From contig SZZY01000003.1 of assembly GCA_009830035.1 (NCBI GenBank), positions 186,001 through 250,000 of the forward strand: DNA of 64,000 nucleotides. The letters are read 5' to 3'. The notes beneath the pieces were generated by a model that saw nothing but the letters and a program-made list of their open reading frames with translations, ran no database searches and had not been told where the DNA came from. The first letter of the stretch is position 1. Each line of letters starts with the position of its first letter. Shown piece after piece: positions 1 to 8,748 of this stretch. The position numbers and the translations under genes were made by a program. Source of the DNA: Pantoea sp. Eser (GTDB taxonomy: Bacteria; Pseudomonadota; Gammaproteobacteria; Enterobacterales; Enterobacteriaceae).

Positions 1-422
1 TGGGGTGATAACCAGTTGTGCGATCTGACCGGGATTGCACGCGCCGGACAATTTTCTGAAATTCCGGGCATAACAGGCGATCGCTGGCAGGACAGTGCGC
101 GACGTGTCTCAAACCATCACGGACCTTTTTCAACTGACGAATCGTGTTATCGATCTCGTCGGCTTTGGCGATGAGCAATAATCGATCCAGCGAGAGTTTA
201 CCCTGTGCATCAAACAGACTGGCAATCTCATCCAGAGTAAAACCGGCGCTGCGTCCAAGCGTGATCAGCGCCAGTTTTTCAAGCACGCTGGCGCAGTATT
301 GCCGACGTAATCCTTTGCGGCCGATCGATTTGATCAATCCCTTCTTTATCATAAAAACGCAGTGCTGAAGGCGCAAGCCCGCTGCGATCGGCGACATCAG
401 CAACATCAAGTTCTTTCATCAT
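1..422 (-). pseudogene. MerR-family regulator, frameshifted, cut by window edge
   Basis: The reading frame opens MMKELDVADVADRSGL, followed by SALRFYDKEG, the winged helix-turn-helix signature of MerR-type activators. About 27 codons in, a one-base insertion near 338-342 breaks the frame. The alternative frame resumes with LIKSIGRKGLRRQY and continues through an ALITLGRSAGFTLDEIASLF stretch typical of the DNA-binding domain, then a coiled linker and an HCPA...CPEF motif seen in MerR relatives with a C-terminal Cys cluster. The gene is divergent from the DUF2938 gene, so it may once have controlled it. The 3' end lies outside the window. The family assignment is secure; the inducer is unknown. 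Confidence 0.75.
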
Positions 423-495
423 TGACTTAAACCTCACTTCACGTTGCATCCTCTGAATCAGCTTACCATCTGACGATTACAACAGGAGAATTCAC

Positions 496-972
496 GTGAC
501 TGAGATACTGCTTACTGGCCTGCTGGCGACCCTTATTATGGATGGCTGGAGCTTGGCCCGACGCTACCCTGTTCGCGATACCTTCCCTTAATTACGCCCT
601 GGTTGGCCGCTGGATAATGTGGATGAGTAAAGGACGTTACTTTCCCACACCATTCACGATACGCCCGCAGTCAAAGGCTAAACCTTTACAGGATGGGCCG
701 TCCACTACATCACAGGAATGACTTTTGCCTTTATTCCGCTGTTGTGGCAAGGCCAGCAGTGGTCAGAACATCCCGATCTGTTAAGTGCAGTGATAAGCGG
801 CCTTCTTAGCCTGATGGCTCCCTTTTTCATCATGCAGCCCGCCCTGTGGTGGGGCATTGCCGCATCAAAGACGCCCGTGCCTGGCAAAGCCAGGCTGAAT
901 AGTGCTGTTACTGATCTGATTTACGGGCTGGGACTTTATTTAGCTGCTGTCGGGTTACAGCCACTGACCTGA
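496..972 (+). pseudogene. DUF2938 membrane protein, two frameshifts
   Basis: A GTG start preceded by AGGAG gives VTEILLTGLLATLIMDGWSL. One extra base around 571-577 causes a stop, after which the family pattern IPSLNYALVGRWIMWMSKGR continues in the next frame. A second slip near 690 is needed before GWAVHYITGMTFAFIPLLWQ. The last segment reads openly to the end with APFFIMQPALWWGIAASKTP, a strongly conserved DUF2938 block, and a final hydrophobic helix. When intact it would be an integral membrane protein of about 158 residues with four helices and no known function. Its end overlaps the convergent acetyltransferase gene by about 37 bases. Confidence 0.75.
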
Positions 973-1610
973 GCCGCGGCGAAACAGGCGTTGAGGGTGC
1001 GTTGTGCCGCGGGCCATTCGCTGTCAATCATTGATAACCAGTCGGTATCGCGGTTGCGCTGTTTGCGCGTCATCACCTGCCAGAAGCGGCCCTCAAAGCG
1101 AGAACCGAGCCGTTCGGCCGCCCGTCGCGAGGCGAGGTTGGTCGAATCACAGCGCCAGGCGACCTGGCGATAGCCAAGCAAAAAGGCCTGTTGTAGCAGC
1201 AGAAACAGGGCTTCCGTACCCAGCACGCTGCGCTGCATCAGCGGCGACCAGCAGACGTGGCCGATTTCAATCGCGCCATGTTTGGGCTCAATGCTGGCGA
1301 AACAGACTACTCCCAGCGGTTGCTGCTGAGGGTGACACACCGCAAACGGCACCAGACCGGCGTCGGAAACTTTTTCGGCGATCCAGCGCTGCATCTGCGC
1401 CAGCGAAGCCGGGCGCTCAGCCTCCAGCCAGGTCCAGTCACGATCGTCCGGGGCCAGCATAAAAGCCTGCAACAGGGATTCCGCATGATCAGGACTCAGC
1501 GGCAGCAGACAGCAATGCTGGCCCGGCAACGGCTGGCGAGGCTGGCGAGTGACCGGCTGCCAGTCGGGCAGCGCGTTACCGACAGGCTGATTATAGTTAT
1601 TGGTGTTCAA
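936..1610 (-). CDS. GNAT-family N-acetyltransferase (RimJ/RimL type)
   Basis: The open frame encodes 224 residues with the layout of a GNAT acetyltransferase. A beta strand/acceptor region covers residues 30-110, IEIGHVCWSPLMQRSVLGTE is the core beta4 and pantetheine-loop region, and VAWRCDSTNLASRRAAERLG is the conserved RimJ/RimL signature before the last strands. The family moves acetyl from acetyl-CoA to an amino group of a protein or small molecule; the substrate cannot be told from sequence. It is one of few undamaged genes in the first 9 kb. The 3' end overlaps the dead DUF2938 gene. The start is preceded by GGAGAA. Confidence 0.8.
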   Translation of the reverse strand: MNTNNYNQPVGNALPDWQPVTRQPRQPLPGQHCCLLPLSPDHAESLLQAFMLAPDDRDWTWLEAERPASLAQMQRWIAEKVSDAGLVPFAVCHPQQQPLGVVCFASIEPKHGAIEIGHVCWSPLMQRSVLGTEALFLLLQQAFLLGYRQVAWRCDSTNLASRRAAERLGSRFEGRFWQVMTRKQRNRDTDWLSMIDSEWPAAQRTLNACFAAAQVSGCNPTAAK

Positions 1611-1811
1611 CGGCGTTCTCCTGCGGCAAAAGTGGCTTCAGAAACGGATGTCAGGAACGCATAGTGCCGAACCGAACCTGATGCGATACCGGCTGGCGGT
1701 TAAACCGGTCGCGAGGTGTTTCCGGTTACCACATAACTTTGCCTGCCAATGACACAAAATCAAACAGATTCGGGCAGCATAGCGACCTCCGTTCCCCTCC
1801 AGGAGTCACCG

Positions 1812-2024
1812 ATGAGTATCAGGCTGGCCAGTGCGTTACTGTTTTTGCTGTTATCGTTTGGCGCGTTTTCACAGCAGGTGATGAGTGAGAGTCACCCTCA
1901 TTCACGCAGCGCACGGTTACTGGAACAGGGGAGCTTGGCGGATACCGCCGATACCCCGGATGAACATCTGCAGGAGCGGCCAGCGCGGCGGGTCAGCCTG
2001 CAATGCAAGCCGTGGCGGATGTAA
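1812..2024 (+). CDS. Small protein with N-terminal signal/membrane segment, unknown
   Basis: I do not recognise this 70-residue product. The start ATG is chosen because AGGAG lies 6 bases upstream and the next residues, MSIRLASALLFLLLSFGAFS, form a textbook signal peptide or single membrane helix. An upstream in-frame ATG at 1749 would add 21 polar residues and spoil the signal. The remainder is hydrophilic, rich in Ser, Glu and Arg, with one Cys near the end. It may be a small periplasmic protein, or the N-terminus of a longer gene that has lost its frame: the region after the stop shows no continuing homologous frame that I can identify. Confidence 0.45.
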   Translation: MSIRLASALLFLLLSFGAFSQQVMSESHPHSRSARLLEQGSLADTADTPDEHLQERPARRVSLQCKPWRM

Positions 2025-2074
2025 GCGTCCGGCGAAACCGGCGGTCAGGTAGCCGGTGCGCCGTGAGGTGCGGG

Positions 2075-2320
2075 TTACAGTGTGGCCTGGGTGGCCGTCA
2101 TGCCGGGCACCAGAATCACTTTGCGACACTCTTTCTGACGCTTCTCAAAAATCTCATAACCACGGGCGGCATCTTCCAGCGGCAGGTGATGGGTAACAAT
2201 TTCTTCCGGCTTAAGGTGACCCTGTTCGATCAGTTTAAGCAGGTCCGGCAGGTAGGCGTGAACGTGGGTCTGGCCCATCTTAAAGGTCAGCCCTTTATCA
2301 AACGCATCGCCGAACAGGAA
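2075..2320 (-). pseudogene. Zinc-dependent alcohol dehydrogenase, C-terminal fragment
   Basis: The last 80 codons read [20 protein letters not shown] and then [20 protein letters not shown], which is the C-terminal end of the medium-chain zinc alcohol/formaldehyde dehydrogenases of roughly 390 residues. No catalytic zinc ligands or Rossmann GxGxxG motif are present upstream; the sequence beyond codon 1 of this fragment is unrelated. The gene has lost about four fifths of its length, so this is a remnant and not a functional enzyme. It lies downstream of another broken gene on the same strand. Confidence 0.7.
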
Positions 2321-2501
2321 GCCGTGAATAAGCCAGCGTAGACGCCCGGCACGCAGCAACAAAGCGGGGAGATTCAGGAAACCTGAAACCGAAACCTGCC
2401 TGAAGTGTAGCCAGCATCCCGCCAGTAAGCAGAGCGGTAGGGTCAGATGCGCCGGTCCGACCTGCTTGATAAGGTTACAGATCGCGCTGCGAAATGGCCG
2501 C

Positions 2502-3065
2502 TCAGTCCGGGATGATGCGCTGCCAGCCGTGCAGGGCGGCGAATGCCCGTCGGTAAGCGGTGTCGATTTGGACCGGTACCTGTTCAATGTAGCGACGCGC
2601 ATGTTCACGCGTTTAACCTTCCAGCTGCTGCAGGTATTCCACCGCCTCATCAAGGGCAGGAATACGGCCTTCGACGCCCGCCATGCAGGCAGGTAACGCG
2701 GTCCAGATCAGCTCTTCAATGCCTCTGGCACGCGCCCAGTCCGCCAGCGGTCCCGCCGAGGTGTAGGTGACCGTCAGAATGCCCAGCCCATCCTCCCGGC
2801 TGTCCGGAATGCCTTCCCGCTCACGCAGCGCGCGACAGGCGGTATTCAGCCAGGCCCACAACACCGGTACCGGCGTGGCATTGAGGCAGATGGCCGTCGC
2901 CAGTTCACCGCCTTCACTGATGCGGACAAACTCAATCGGCACCAGCGGACCATCGCGATGCCAGGGGCTGGCAACCGGTTACGCACCTGATTTCCAGATC
3001 AGCGATCCCCAGCCAAAGCAGGCAATTTTGGGCAGTGTCGCGGCGCACGACCTGACGGTTTTTTC
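2502..3065 (-). pseudogene. Gamma-glutamylcyclotransferase-like hypothetical protein, two in-frame TAA codons
   Basis: On the minus strand the frame KIACFGWGSLIWKSGA hits TAA at 2979-2981, continues in the same frame as PVASPWHRDGPLVPIEFVRI through AWLNTACRALREREGI, hits a second TAA at 2613-2615, and ends [12 protein letters not shown]. No frameshift is needed after the start region, so only two nonsense codons separate the pieces. The FGWGSLIW start resembles the GS-loop of the gamma-glutamylcyclotransferase fold; that link is tentative. The 5' end is unclear: no good ATG is in frame, and a frameshift near 3050 may hide it. Function unknown. Confidence 0.55.
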
Positions 3066-3282
3066 AGCAAGTTATGCGCATCAATCCGCATAACTTGAAC
3101 GTTTATCGTCAGGTAGTGTAAAAAGAGGCGCACGCAATCGATTACCTGTGCGCCAGCGGGTCAGGATTTAATCCTGGCGTAGATGCTGACGCAGCGATGT
3201 CTGGCCCGGAGCGGACGCGGCAAGCTGGCGCTTTCTGCTCTGGCAGGTCAGATGACTGGCGGCTTTTAAACGGGAAGAGCAG

Positions 3283-4572
3283 ATGAAAACCACGCAAACG
3301 GGCACGCTGGGCGCGCTTGAAAGTGACGCCGATACGGTATGGCGTAAAACCGATACGATGTGGATGCTGGGCTTATACGGCACTGCGATTGGTGCTGGCG
3401 TGCTGTTCCTGCCGATTAATGCCGGCGTGGGTGGCCTGGTCCCGCTGATCATTATGGCGATTCTGGCCTTTCCGCTGACCTTCTTTGCGCACCGGGCCCT
3501 GACACGCTTTGTGCTCTCCGGAAAAAATCCGGCTGGCGACATCACCGACGTCGTCGAAGAGCATTTTGGCACCGGTGCCGGTAAGCTGATTACGCTGCTC
3601 TACTTCTTCGCCATCTACCCGATTCTGTTGATGTACAGCGTTGCCATTACCAACACCGTTGAGAGCCTGATGGTCAATCAGCTGGGACTGGTGCCGCCGC
3701 CGCGCGTCCTGCTGTCCCTGTTGCTGATTGTCGGTCTGATGACGATTGTGCGGTTTGGCGAACAGATGATCGTCAAAGCGATGAGCGTGCTGGTTTATCC
3801 GTTTGTGGCGGTCTTGATGCTGATGGCCTGCTATCTGATCCCGCACTGGCACGGTGCCGCGCTGATGACACTGAGCAGCGCTGCGCCTGGCGGCAACGGT
3901 TTATGGATGACGCTGTGGCTGGCGATCCCGGTGATGGTCTTCTCCTTCAACCACTCGCCGATCATTTCGTCGTTTGCCGTGGCGAAGCGTGAAGAGTATG
4001 GCGAGGCGGCAGAGAAAAAGTGTTCACGCATTCTGGCCTGCGCCCATCTGCTGATGGTGGTGACGGTGATGTTTTTTGTCTTCAGCTGTGTGCTGAGCCT
4101 GTCGCCCGCCGATTTGCACGCCGCCAAGGCGCAGAACATCACCATTCTCTCCTATCTGGCTAACCATTTTCAGGTGCCGGTCATCGCTTGGCTTGGCCCG
4201 ATAATTGCGATTGTGGCGATCACAAAATCGTTCCTCGGGCACTATCTTGGCGCGCGTGAAGGCTTTAACGGCATGGTGAATAAGGCGCTGCGCAGCCGCG
4301 GCAAACAGATCGCGCCCGCCCGGCTGAACCGCCTTACCTCACTTTTTATGCTGCTGACCACCTGGATGGTGGCCACCCTCGATCCCAACATTCTTGGAAT
4401 GATTGAGACGCTCGGCGGCCCGGTGATTGCGATGATCCTGTTTTTGATGCCGATGTACGCGACTCAGAAAGTCCCGGCGATGCGTCAGTACAGTGGCAAA
4501 ATCAGTAACCTGTTTGTGGTGCTGACCGGGCTGATCGCGATCTCTGCCATCTTCTACTCACTGGCGCACTGA
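3283..4572 (+). CDS. sdaC: Serine/H+ symporter, HAAAP family (SdaC-like)
   Basis: The 429-residue product is very similar along its whole length to E. coli SdaC, an inner-membrane L-serine/proton symporter of the hydroxy and aromatic amino acid permease family. Recognisable blocks are WRKTDTMWMLGLYGTAIGAG (first helix), HFGTGAGKLITLLYFFAIYP, IPVMVFSFNHSPIISSFAVA and TKSFLGHYLGAREGFNGM, with about eleven hydrophobic helices. The start has GAAGAG just upstream. No serine deaminase gene follows here, unlike the sdaCB pair of E. coli: the next gene is convergent. The frame is undamaged in a region where most neighbours are broken, which suggests serine import is still under selection. Confidence 0.9.
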   Translation: MKTTQTGTLGALESDADTVWRKTDTMWMLGLYGTAIGAGVLFLPINAGVGGLVPLIIMAILAFPLTFFAHRALTRFVLSGKNPAGDITDVVEEHFGTGAGKLITLLYFFAIYPILLMYSVAITNTVESLMVNQLGLVPPPRVLLSLLLIVGLMTIVRFGEQMIVKAMSVLVYPFVAVLMLMACYLIPHWHGAALMTLSSAAPGGNGLWMTLWLAIPVMVFSFNHSPIISSFAVAKREEYGEAAEKKCSRILACAHLLMVVTVMFFVFSCVLSLSPADLHAAKAQNITILSYLANHFQVPVIAWLGPIIAIVAITKSFLGHYLGAREGFNGMVNKALRSRGKQIAPARLNRLTSLFMLLTTWMVATLDPNILGMIETLGGPVIAMILFLMPMYATQKVPAMRQYSGKISNLFVVLTGLIAISAIFYSLAH

Positions 4573-4577
4573 GCGGT

Positions 4578-5103
4578 TTAACCCGGTAGCAGCGGCCGAT
4601 CGGCGGCCGCAATACGGTTGAGGTGGGCCAGCAGTTCGCCCGCCTGATGTTCAGCGAACACCGCAATGCCGTGCTGGCGTAACAGGGCGACGCCCGCACC
4701 GGGCTGGCGCTGGCCGCTGAAGCTGCCGTCGTAGATAAACTGACTACCGCAGGTCGGGCTGCCATCGCTGAGCAGAGCAACGCGGCATCCTTGCTGCTGG
4801 GCAGTTTCGAGAGCCAGCCACGCGGCGAGTAGATAAGTCTGCGTCATATCCCGCCCGTCTGATTCTACTACTCTGGTGGCCCGTCCCGCCAGCACATTGG
4901 CACCGCTGCCACCGACAATCTCAGCCGGCAGGCGCGGAGTGGGGTAAACCGGCAGCAAGCTCAGGAGAGTGCAGCACCAGCCGCCGTTCATGTTGCCACT
5001 GCGTCAGCGCGGCCAGCACCTGCTTTTTGTCGCTGCCGTTGTAGCGCAGCCGAAAACCCATCAGGCAGGCGCTAATCAATATCTTATCACCGCGCTTCTG
5101 CAT
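4578..5103 (-). pseudogene. DUF523 protein, single frameshift
   Basis: The N-terminal half reads MQKRGDKILISACLMGFRLR with RYNGSDKK, the opening of DUF523 proteins. A run of four C residues (GGGG at 4941-4944 on the + strand) appears one base too long. After it the frame moves to PAEIVGGSGANVLAGRATRV, and continues through VALLSDGSPTCGSQFIYDGS to a normal C-terminus. Apart from that one base the gene looks complete, about 174 residues, with the conserved Cys residues present. This is one of the lesions that could be a sequencing error. The family has no established biochemical role. Confidence 0.75.
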
Positions 5104-5159
5104 GCTCAGCGGCCTCCGGGCTGACGTATCTATTCAGCAATGGTTTACTTTTGTTACTT

Positions 5160-5186
5160 ATTAGCATGATTAGCATGATTAGCATG
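5160..5186. repeat. Three tandem copies of ATTAGCATG
   Basis: Three perfect copies of the nonamer ATTAGCATG stand end to end, followed by TTAGAG, about 50 bases upstream of the metal-type binding protein gene. The spacing places it in the promoter or operator region of that gene. No Fur-box match was clear. Confidence 0.7.
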
Positions 5187-5234
5187 TTAGAGTTAACGCT
5201 AATAATTATTATTCCTTAACCGGGTACTGAAAAA

Positions 5235-6332
5235 ATGAAAACCAGTCTGCTTGCTGCCACCACACTGCTATTGTCAACCGCCTGCGCGGCCACTACCTAT
5301 CCGCTCACGTTGACCGATCTCGATGGACAAACCATTACGCTGCAAAAAGAGCCGCAGCATGTGATTTTGCAGGATGGGCGCGACATTCTGGCGCTGGCCT
5401 TGCTGTACCGGCAAAATCCGTTTCAGCGGGTGGTGGCGTGGAATAACCTGCCCAAAAAGCAGGATACCCAGACCTGGGATCTGCTGAAGCAGCGCTGGCC
5501 GCAGGCCACCTCTATCGTTGACATGGGCTTTAACGATCAGGGGCAGGTCGATATGGAGAGCGTGCTGGCGAAGCAGCCCGATTTGATGATCGCTCAGCTG
5601 CGTGCCAAACCGGCGCTGACCCAATCGGGTGTGCTGGCAACCTTAAAAAATCTGCATATTCCGGTGCTGTTCCTCGACGACGAGCTACAGCCGAAACAGA
5701 ACACTGTGCCGGGCATCACCCTGCTTGGTAAAGTGCTGAACCGTGAAGCCGAGGCCAAAGCCTATACCGATTTTTATCAGCAACGCTGGCAGCGGATTCA
5801 GCAGGGCGTGGCGCAGGTGCAGCATAAGCCGACGGTGTTTATCGAGCCGATAGCCGGCAACAGCGATAACTGTTGCTTCACCCACGGTCATAACGGCTGG
5901 GGCGCGCTGGTGGAAGCGGTGGGCGGCAGAAATATCGGCTCAGCGCTGCTGCCAGGCAGTTCCGGCTTCGTCTCACTGGAAAAAATCATCGCCATGAAGC
6001 CGGATGTCTACATCATGACCGGCTCAAAACGCCCCAACGGTAACGTGCTGCCATTTGGTTACGGAGCCAGCCAGCCAGAAATTAACGCCACCTTCAGCCG
6101 GTTGCTGTCCCGGACCGGGCTGGCGCAGATCGCCCCGGTGAAGCAACAGCAGGTCTACGGTGTCTATCACCATTTCTACAACCATCCTTATAATATTATT
6201 GGCATGGAGATCCTGGCGAAAGATCTCTATCCGCAGACCTTCAGCGATCTCGATCCGACCGCGGATTATCATCATATCGTGAGCCACTTTACCGGCTTAC
6301 CCGATGCGCCGATCGTTCTGAGTACCCCTTGA
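5235..6332 (+). CDS. Periplasmic iron/siderophore-type ABC substrate-binding protein
   Basis: A 365-residue product with a signal peptide (MKTSLLAATTLLLSTACAA, possible cleavage after CAA). It carries the bilobed helical-backbone fold of FecB/BtuF-type receptors: LTDLDGQTITLQKEPQHVIL opens lobe 1, VDMESVLAKQPDLMIAQLRA is the typical end of lobe 1, and VEAVGGRNIGSALLPGSSGF starts lobe 2. The family captures ferric siderophores, haem or cobalamin in the periplasm for an inner-membrane importer. No permease or ATPase gene adjoins it, so it is an orphan that would have to work with a transporter elsewhere. The ligand is unknown. A three-copy nonamer lies just upstream. Confidence 0.75.
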   Translation: MKTSLLAATTLLLSTACAATTYPLTLTDLDGQTITLQKEPQHVILQDGRDILALALLYRQNPFQRVVAWNNLPKKQDTQTWDLLKQRWPQATSIVDMGFNDQGQVDMESVLAKQPDLMIAQLRAKPALTQSGVLATLKNLHIPVLFLDDELQPKQNTVPGITLLGKVLNREAEAKAYTDFYQQRWQRIQQGVAQVQHKPTVFIEPIAGNSDNCCFTHGHNGWGALVEAVGGRNIGSALLPGSSGFVSLEKIIAMKPDVYIMTGSKRPNGNVLPFGYGASQPEINATFSRLLSRTGLAQIAPVKQQQVYGVYHHFYNHPYNIIGMEILAKDLYPQTFSDLDPTADYHHIVSHFTGLPDAPIVLSTP

Positions 6333-6402
6333 CGCAGCACGGTGCAGGGCGGCAGTGGCTGTCCTGATAGTCCACTCAAAGAACCCTGGCGTGTAAGGAG
6401 TC

Positions 6403-7239
6403 ATGATGACGACGGTTAAGATGGTTGCGGTAGATATGGATGGCACCTTTCTGGATGACCAGAAGCAGTACAATCGATCCCGCTTTCTCGACTGCTATCA
6501 GCAGCTCACCGCCCGAGAGATAAAATTTCTCGTTGCCAGCGGCAATCAGTATTACCAGCTCAAATCATTCTTCCCGGAGATCGCCAGCGAAATCGCCTTT
6601 GTGGCGGAGAATGGTGCATGAATTATCGATTGTGATAAAGAGCTGTTTCGCGGCGCTTTCGACCGTAGCGATGTCGGGGCGGTAATCGACACTCTGCAAA
6701 ACGGTCACTATCCCGGCCTGCGTTATCTGCTGTGTGGGCGTAACAGCGCCTATTACTTCGAGGGCATGGAAGAGACGTGGCTGGTTAAGATGCGGCACTA
6801 CTGTCACCGGCTCAAGCTGATGCACAGCCTGGAGGAGACCGCAGACGACCGGCTCTTCAAGTTCGCACTTAATGTCGGATGACTACATCGAACCGCTGAT
6901 GGCCGATATCGAACGGCTGCATCAGGGCAAAGTCGCGGCGACTTCCAGCGGACATGGTTTGGTTGACCTGATTGTGCCGGGCCATCACAAAGCCAATGGC
7001 CTGGACCTGCTGGCGCAGCGTTGGGGCATCAATCATGACCAGGTGCTGGCGTTTGGTGATGGCGGCAACGATCTGGAAATGCTGAAACAGTCGGGCTTCA
7101 GCTTTGCCATGGGCAACGCGCCGGAGCGGGTGAAAAAGGCTGCCCGCTATCTGGCCCCGACCAATAATCAGCAGGGGTGCTGCAGGTGATTGAGCAGATG
7201 CTGGCGGGTGAGGGGGCGTTTGCCGTCCCGGCGGACTAA
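6403..7239 (+). pseudogene. HAD/Cof-type sugar phosphatase (YbiV-like), broken
   Basis: The product opens with [15 protein letters not shown], the HAD motif I DxDGT of Cof-type phosphatases, followed by [21 protein letters not shown] at 6619-6621 interrupts FVAENGA-IIDCDKELF in the same frame. A frameshift near 6871 precedes SDDYIEPLMADIERLHQGKV, and another near 7175 shifts the last 20 codons, ending AFAVPAD. The intact middle keeps HHKANGLDLLAQRWGI and AFGDGGNDLEMLKQSGFSFA (motifs III and IV). When whole it would be a cytosolic sugar-phosphate phosphatase close to YbiV. Three independent lesions make a functional product very unlikely. Confidence 0.8.
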
Positions 7240-7296
7240 CAGCGCGGCCAGGGCGCGGTCACCGCTGGCCGGGAAAGGCAAGCCACGCCGCGTGGA

Positions 7297-7416
7297 TCAG
7301 TGGGTCAGGGTCCACGCCTGGGCGAGCATGGCATGCATCTGTTCGCGACTGTAATTCACCAGCGAATTTTTGCTGTTAGCGCGTGCCAGTAACCACTCAA
7401 CCTCGTCGGCGGTCAG
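7297..7416 (-). pseudogene. C-terminal fragment of an unidentified protein
   Basis: The minus strand holds about 38 codons, TADEVEWLLARANSKNSLVN and so on, ending in a stop at 7297, abutting the point where permease homology begins on the other strand. The composition is protein-like, but I do not recognise a family. It looks like the 3' remnant of a gene joined to the permease fragment by a deletion. It may also be a chance frame. Confidence 0.25.
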
Positions 7417-8421
7417 GCTGGTGGCGCTGGCGGTCGGTGTGATGCAGGGCATGCCGGTCAATAAAGTGATTACCTCGATTAAAGCTGGCGTGGGCGGCAC
7501 GCTTGGCAGCCTGGCCTTATCATGGGCTTTGGTGCCATGCATCGGTAAGATGCTGGCCGATTGCGGGGGCGCGCAGCGGATTGCCACCACCTTAACCGAA
7601 AAGTTTGGCACAAAGCATATTCAGTGGGCGCTGGTGCTGACCGGCTTTATCGTCGGCTTTGCGCTGTTCTATGAAGTTGGCTTTGTCCCGCTGCTCTACG
7701 TCGGGGTGCCGATGGCCGTTGTGCTCTCGGTGACGCAAGGCTTTTTACCGCCGCATCCGGGGCCGACCGCCATTGCCACGCTGTTCAATGCGGATATGGG
7801 TAAAACGCTGCTGTTCGGTACGCTGCTCGGCATTCCTACCGTGATTCTGGCCGGTCCGGTCTATGCCCGCTTCCTGAAAGGCATTGATAAGCCGATTCCG
7901 CAGGGGCTTTACAACCCGAAAACCTTTACCGAAGCAGAGATGCCGGGGTTTGGCTTCAGCGTCTGGACTTCACTGGTGCCGGTAGTGCTGATGGCGTTGC
8001 GTGCAGTGGCCGAGATGCTGTTGCCGAAAGGCCATGCGCTGCTGCCTTACGCCGAGTTCTTCGGCGATCCGGTGATGGCTACGCTGATTGCGGTACTGAT
8101 TGCGATTTTCACCTTCGGTCTGAACCGCGGACGCAGCATGGATCAGGTGATGAAAACCCTGAGCGATTCAATCAAAATCATCGCCATGATGCTGCTAATC
8201 ATCGGTGGCGGCGGGGCCTTTAAGCAGGTGCTGGTCGACAGCGGCGTGGATAAATATATCGCTAACATGATGCACTCTACCCAGCTGTCACCGATCTTTA
8301 TGGCGTGGTCGATTGCGGCGGTATTGCGCATTGCGCTGGGGTCGGCAACGGTTGCGGCGATTACCGCCGGCGGCATTGTCGCGCCGTTGATTGTCACCAG
8401 CGGGGCCAGCCCGGAGCTAAG
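7417..8421 (+). pseudogene. GntP-family gluconate permease, deleted at both ends and internally
   Basis: Homology to GntT/GntP permeases starts abruptly at LVALAVGVMQGMPVNKVITS, missing about 30 N-terminal residues. Near 7525 two compensating slips turn the expected LIMGFGAML into LSWALVPCI. Compared with E. coli GntT, about 16 residues are missing in frame between FYEVGF and PLLYVGVPM. The protein stops at GASPEL, losing the last ~60 residues with the final helices, exactly where a ribosome-binding site and a small gene begin. Blocks such as GFLPPHPGPTAIATLFNADM and SATVAAITAGGIVAPL confirm the family. It would have imported gluconate or a related sugar acid; it cannot now be functional. Confidence 0.8.
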
Positions 8422-8424
8422 GAA

Positions 8425-8507
8425 ATGAAAATTATTCTGTGGATTATTGCCATCATTTTATCGTGGGTCTGCTAACCCTGACAGGGGTCTTCAAACTGAT
8501 TTTCTGA
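8425..8507 (+). pseudogene. yohP: YohP-like 27-residue membrane protein, one T missing
   Basis: After AAGGA, the ATG opens MKIILWIIAII. If one T is added to the run at 8456-8459, the frame continues FIVGLLTLTGVFKLIF and stops, matching the whole of the tiny inner-membrane protein YohP of E. coli (27 residues). As given, the frame ends early in TAA. Either a homopolymer sequencing error or a real -1 frameshift explains this. It lies directly against the truncated gntP-family fragment, so its original upstream neighbour has been replaced. Confidence 0.7.
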
Positions 8508-8531
8508 TCGCGCTTGTCGGTTTCAGCTTCA

Positions 8532-8566
8532 GCGGGCACCTTACTCAGGTGCCCGACGCATTTTTA
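8532..8566 (+). terminator. Rho-independent terminator
   Basis: GGGCACCT and AGGTGCCC form an 8-bp stem with a 5-base loop, followed by CGACGCATTTTT. It ends transcription coming from the yohP-like gene and overlaps the 3' end of the convergent zinc-ribbon gene. Confidence 0.7.
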
Positions 8567-8748
8567 TTCTGATCAATCAGGCAACGCGCGATCGGGTCCA
8601 TCGGCGTTTCAGTCAGCAGATCTCTGGCCTTCAGCCGTTTTTTACAGTGTGCACAGCAGGCACCGTGGAAAGTGAAAGCTTCACCATCGCGTTCGGTAAA
8701 AATAAACCGGGCGCTTCCGCATTGGTTACAACGAATTTTCATTACCAT
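8545..8748 (-). CDS. Small zinc-ribbon protein
   Basis: The 67-residue product carries CNQCGS near the start and CCAHCKKRLKARDLL about 20 residues later, a CxxC...CxxC zinc ribbon with a basic tail. No family name comes to mind with certainty. Such proteins often bind nucleic acid or act as small regulators; nothing here shows which. A start two codons downstream (MKIRCNQC) is as likely as the first ATG. The upstream region is a long gene-poor stretch. The gene converges on the yohP-like pseudogene. Confidence 0.6.
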   Translation of the reverse strand: MVMKIRCNQCGSARFIFTERDGEAFTFHGACCAHCKKRLKARDLLTETPMDPIARCLIDQNKNASGT

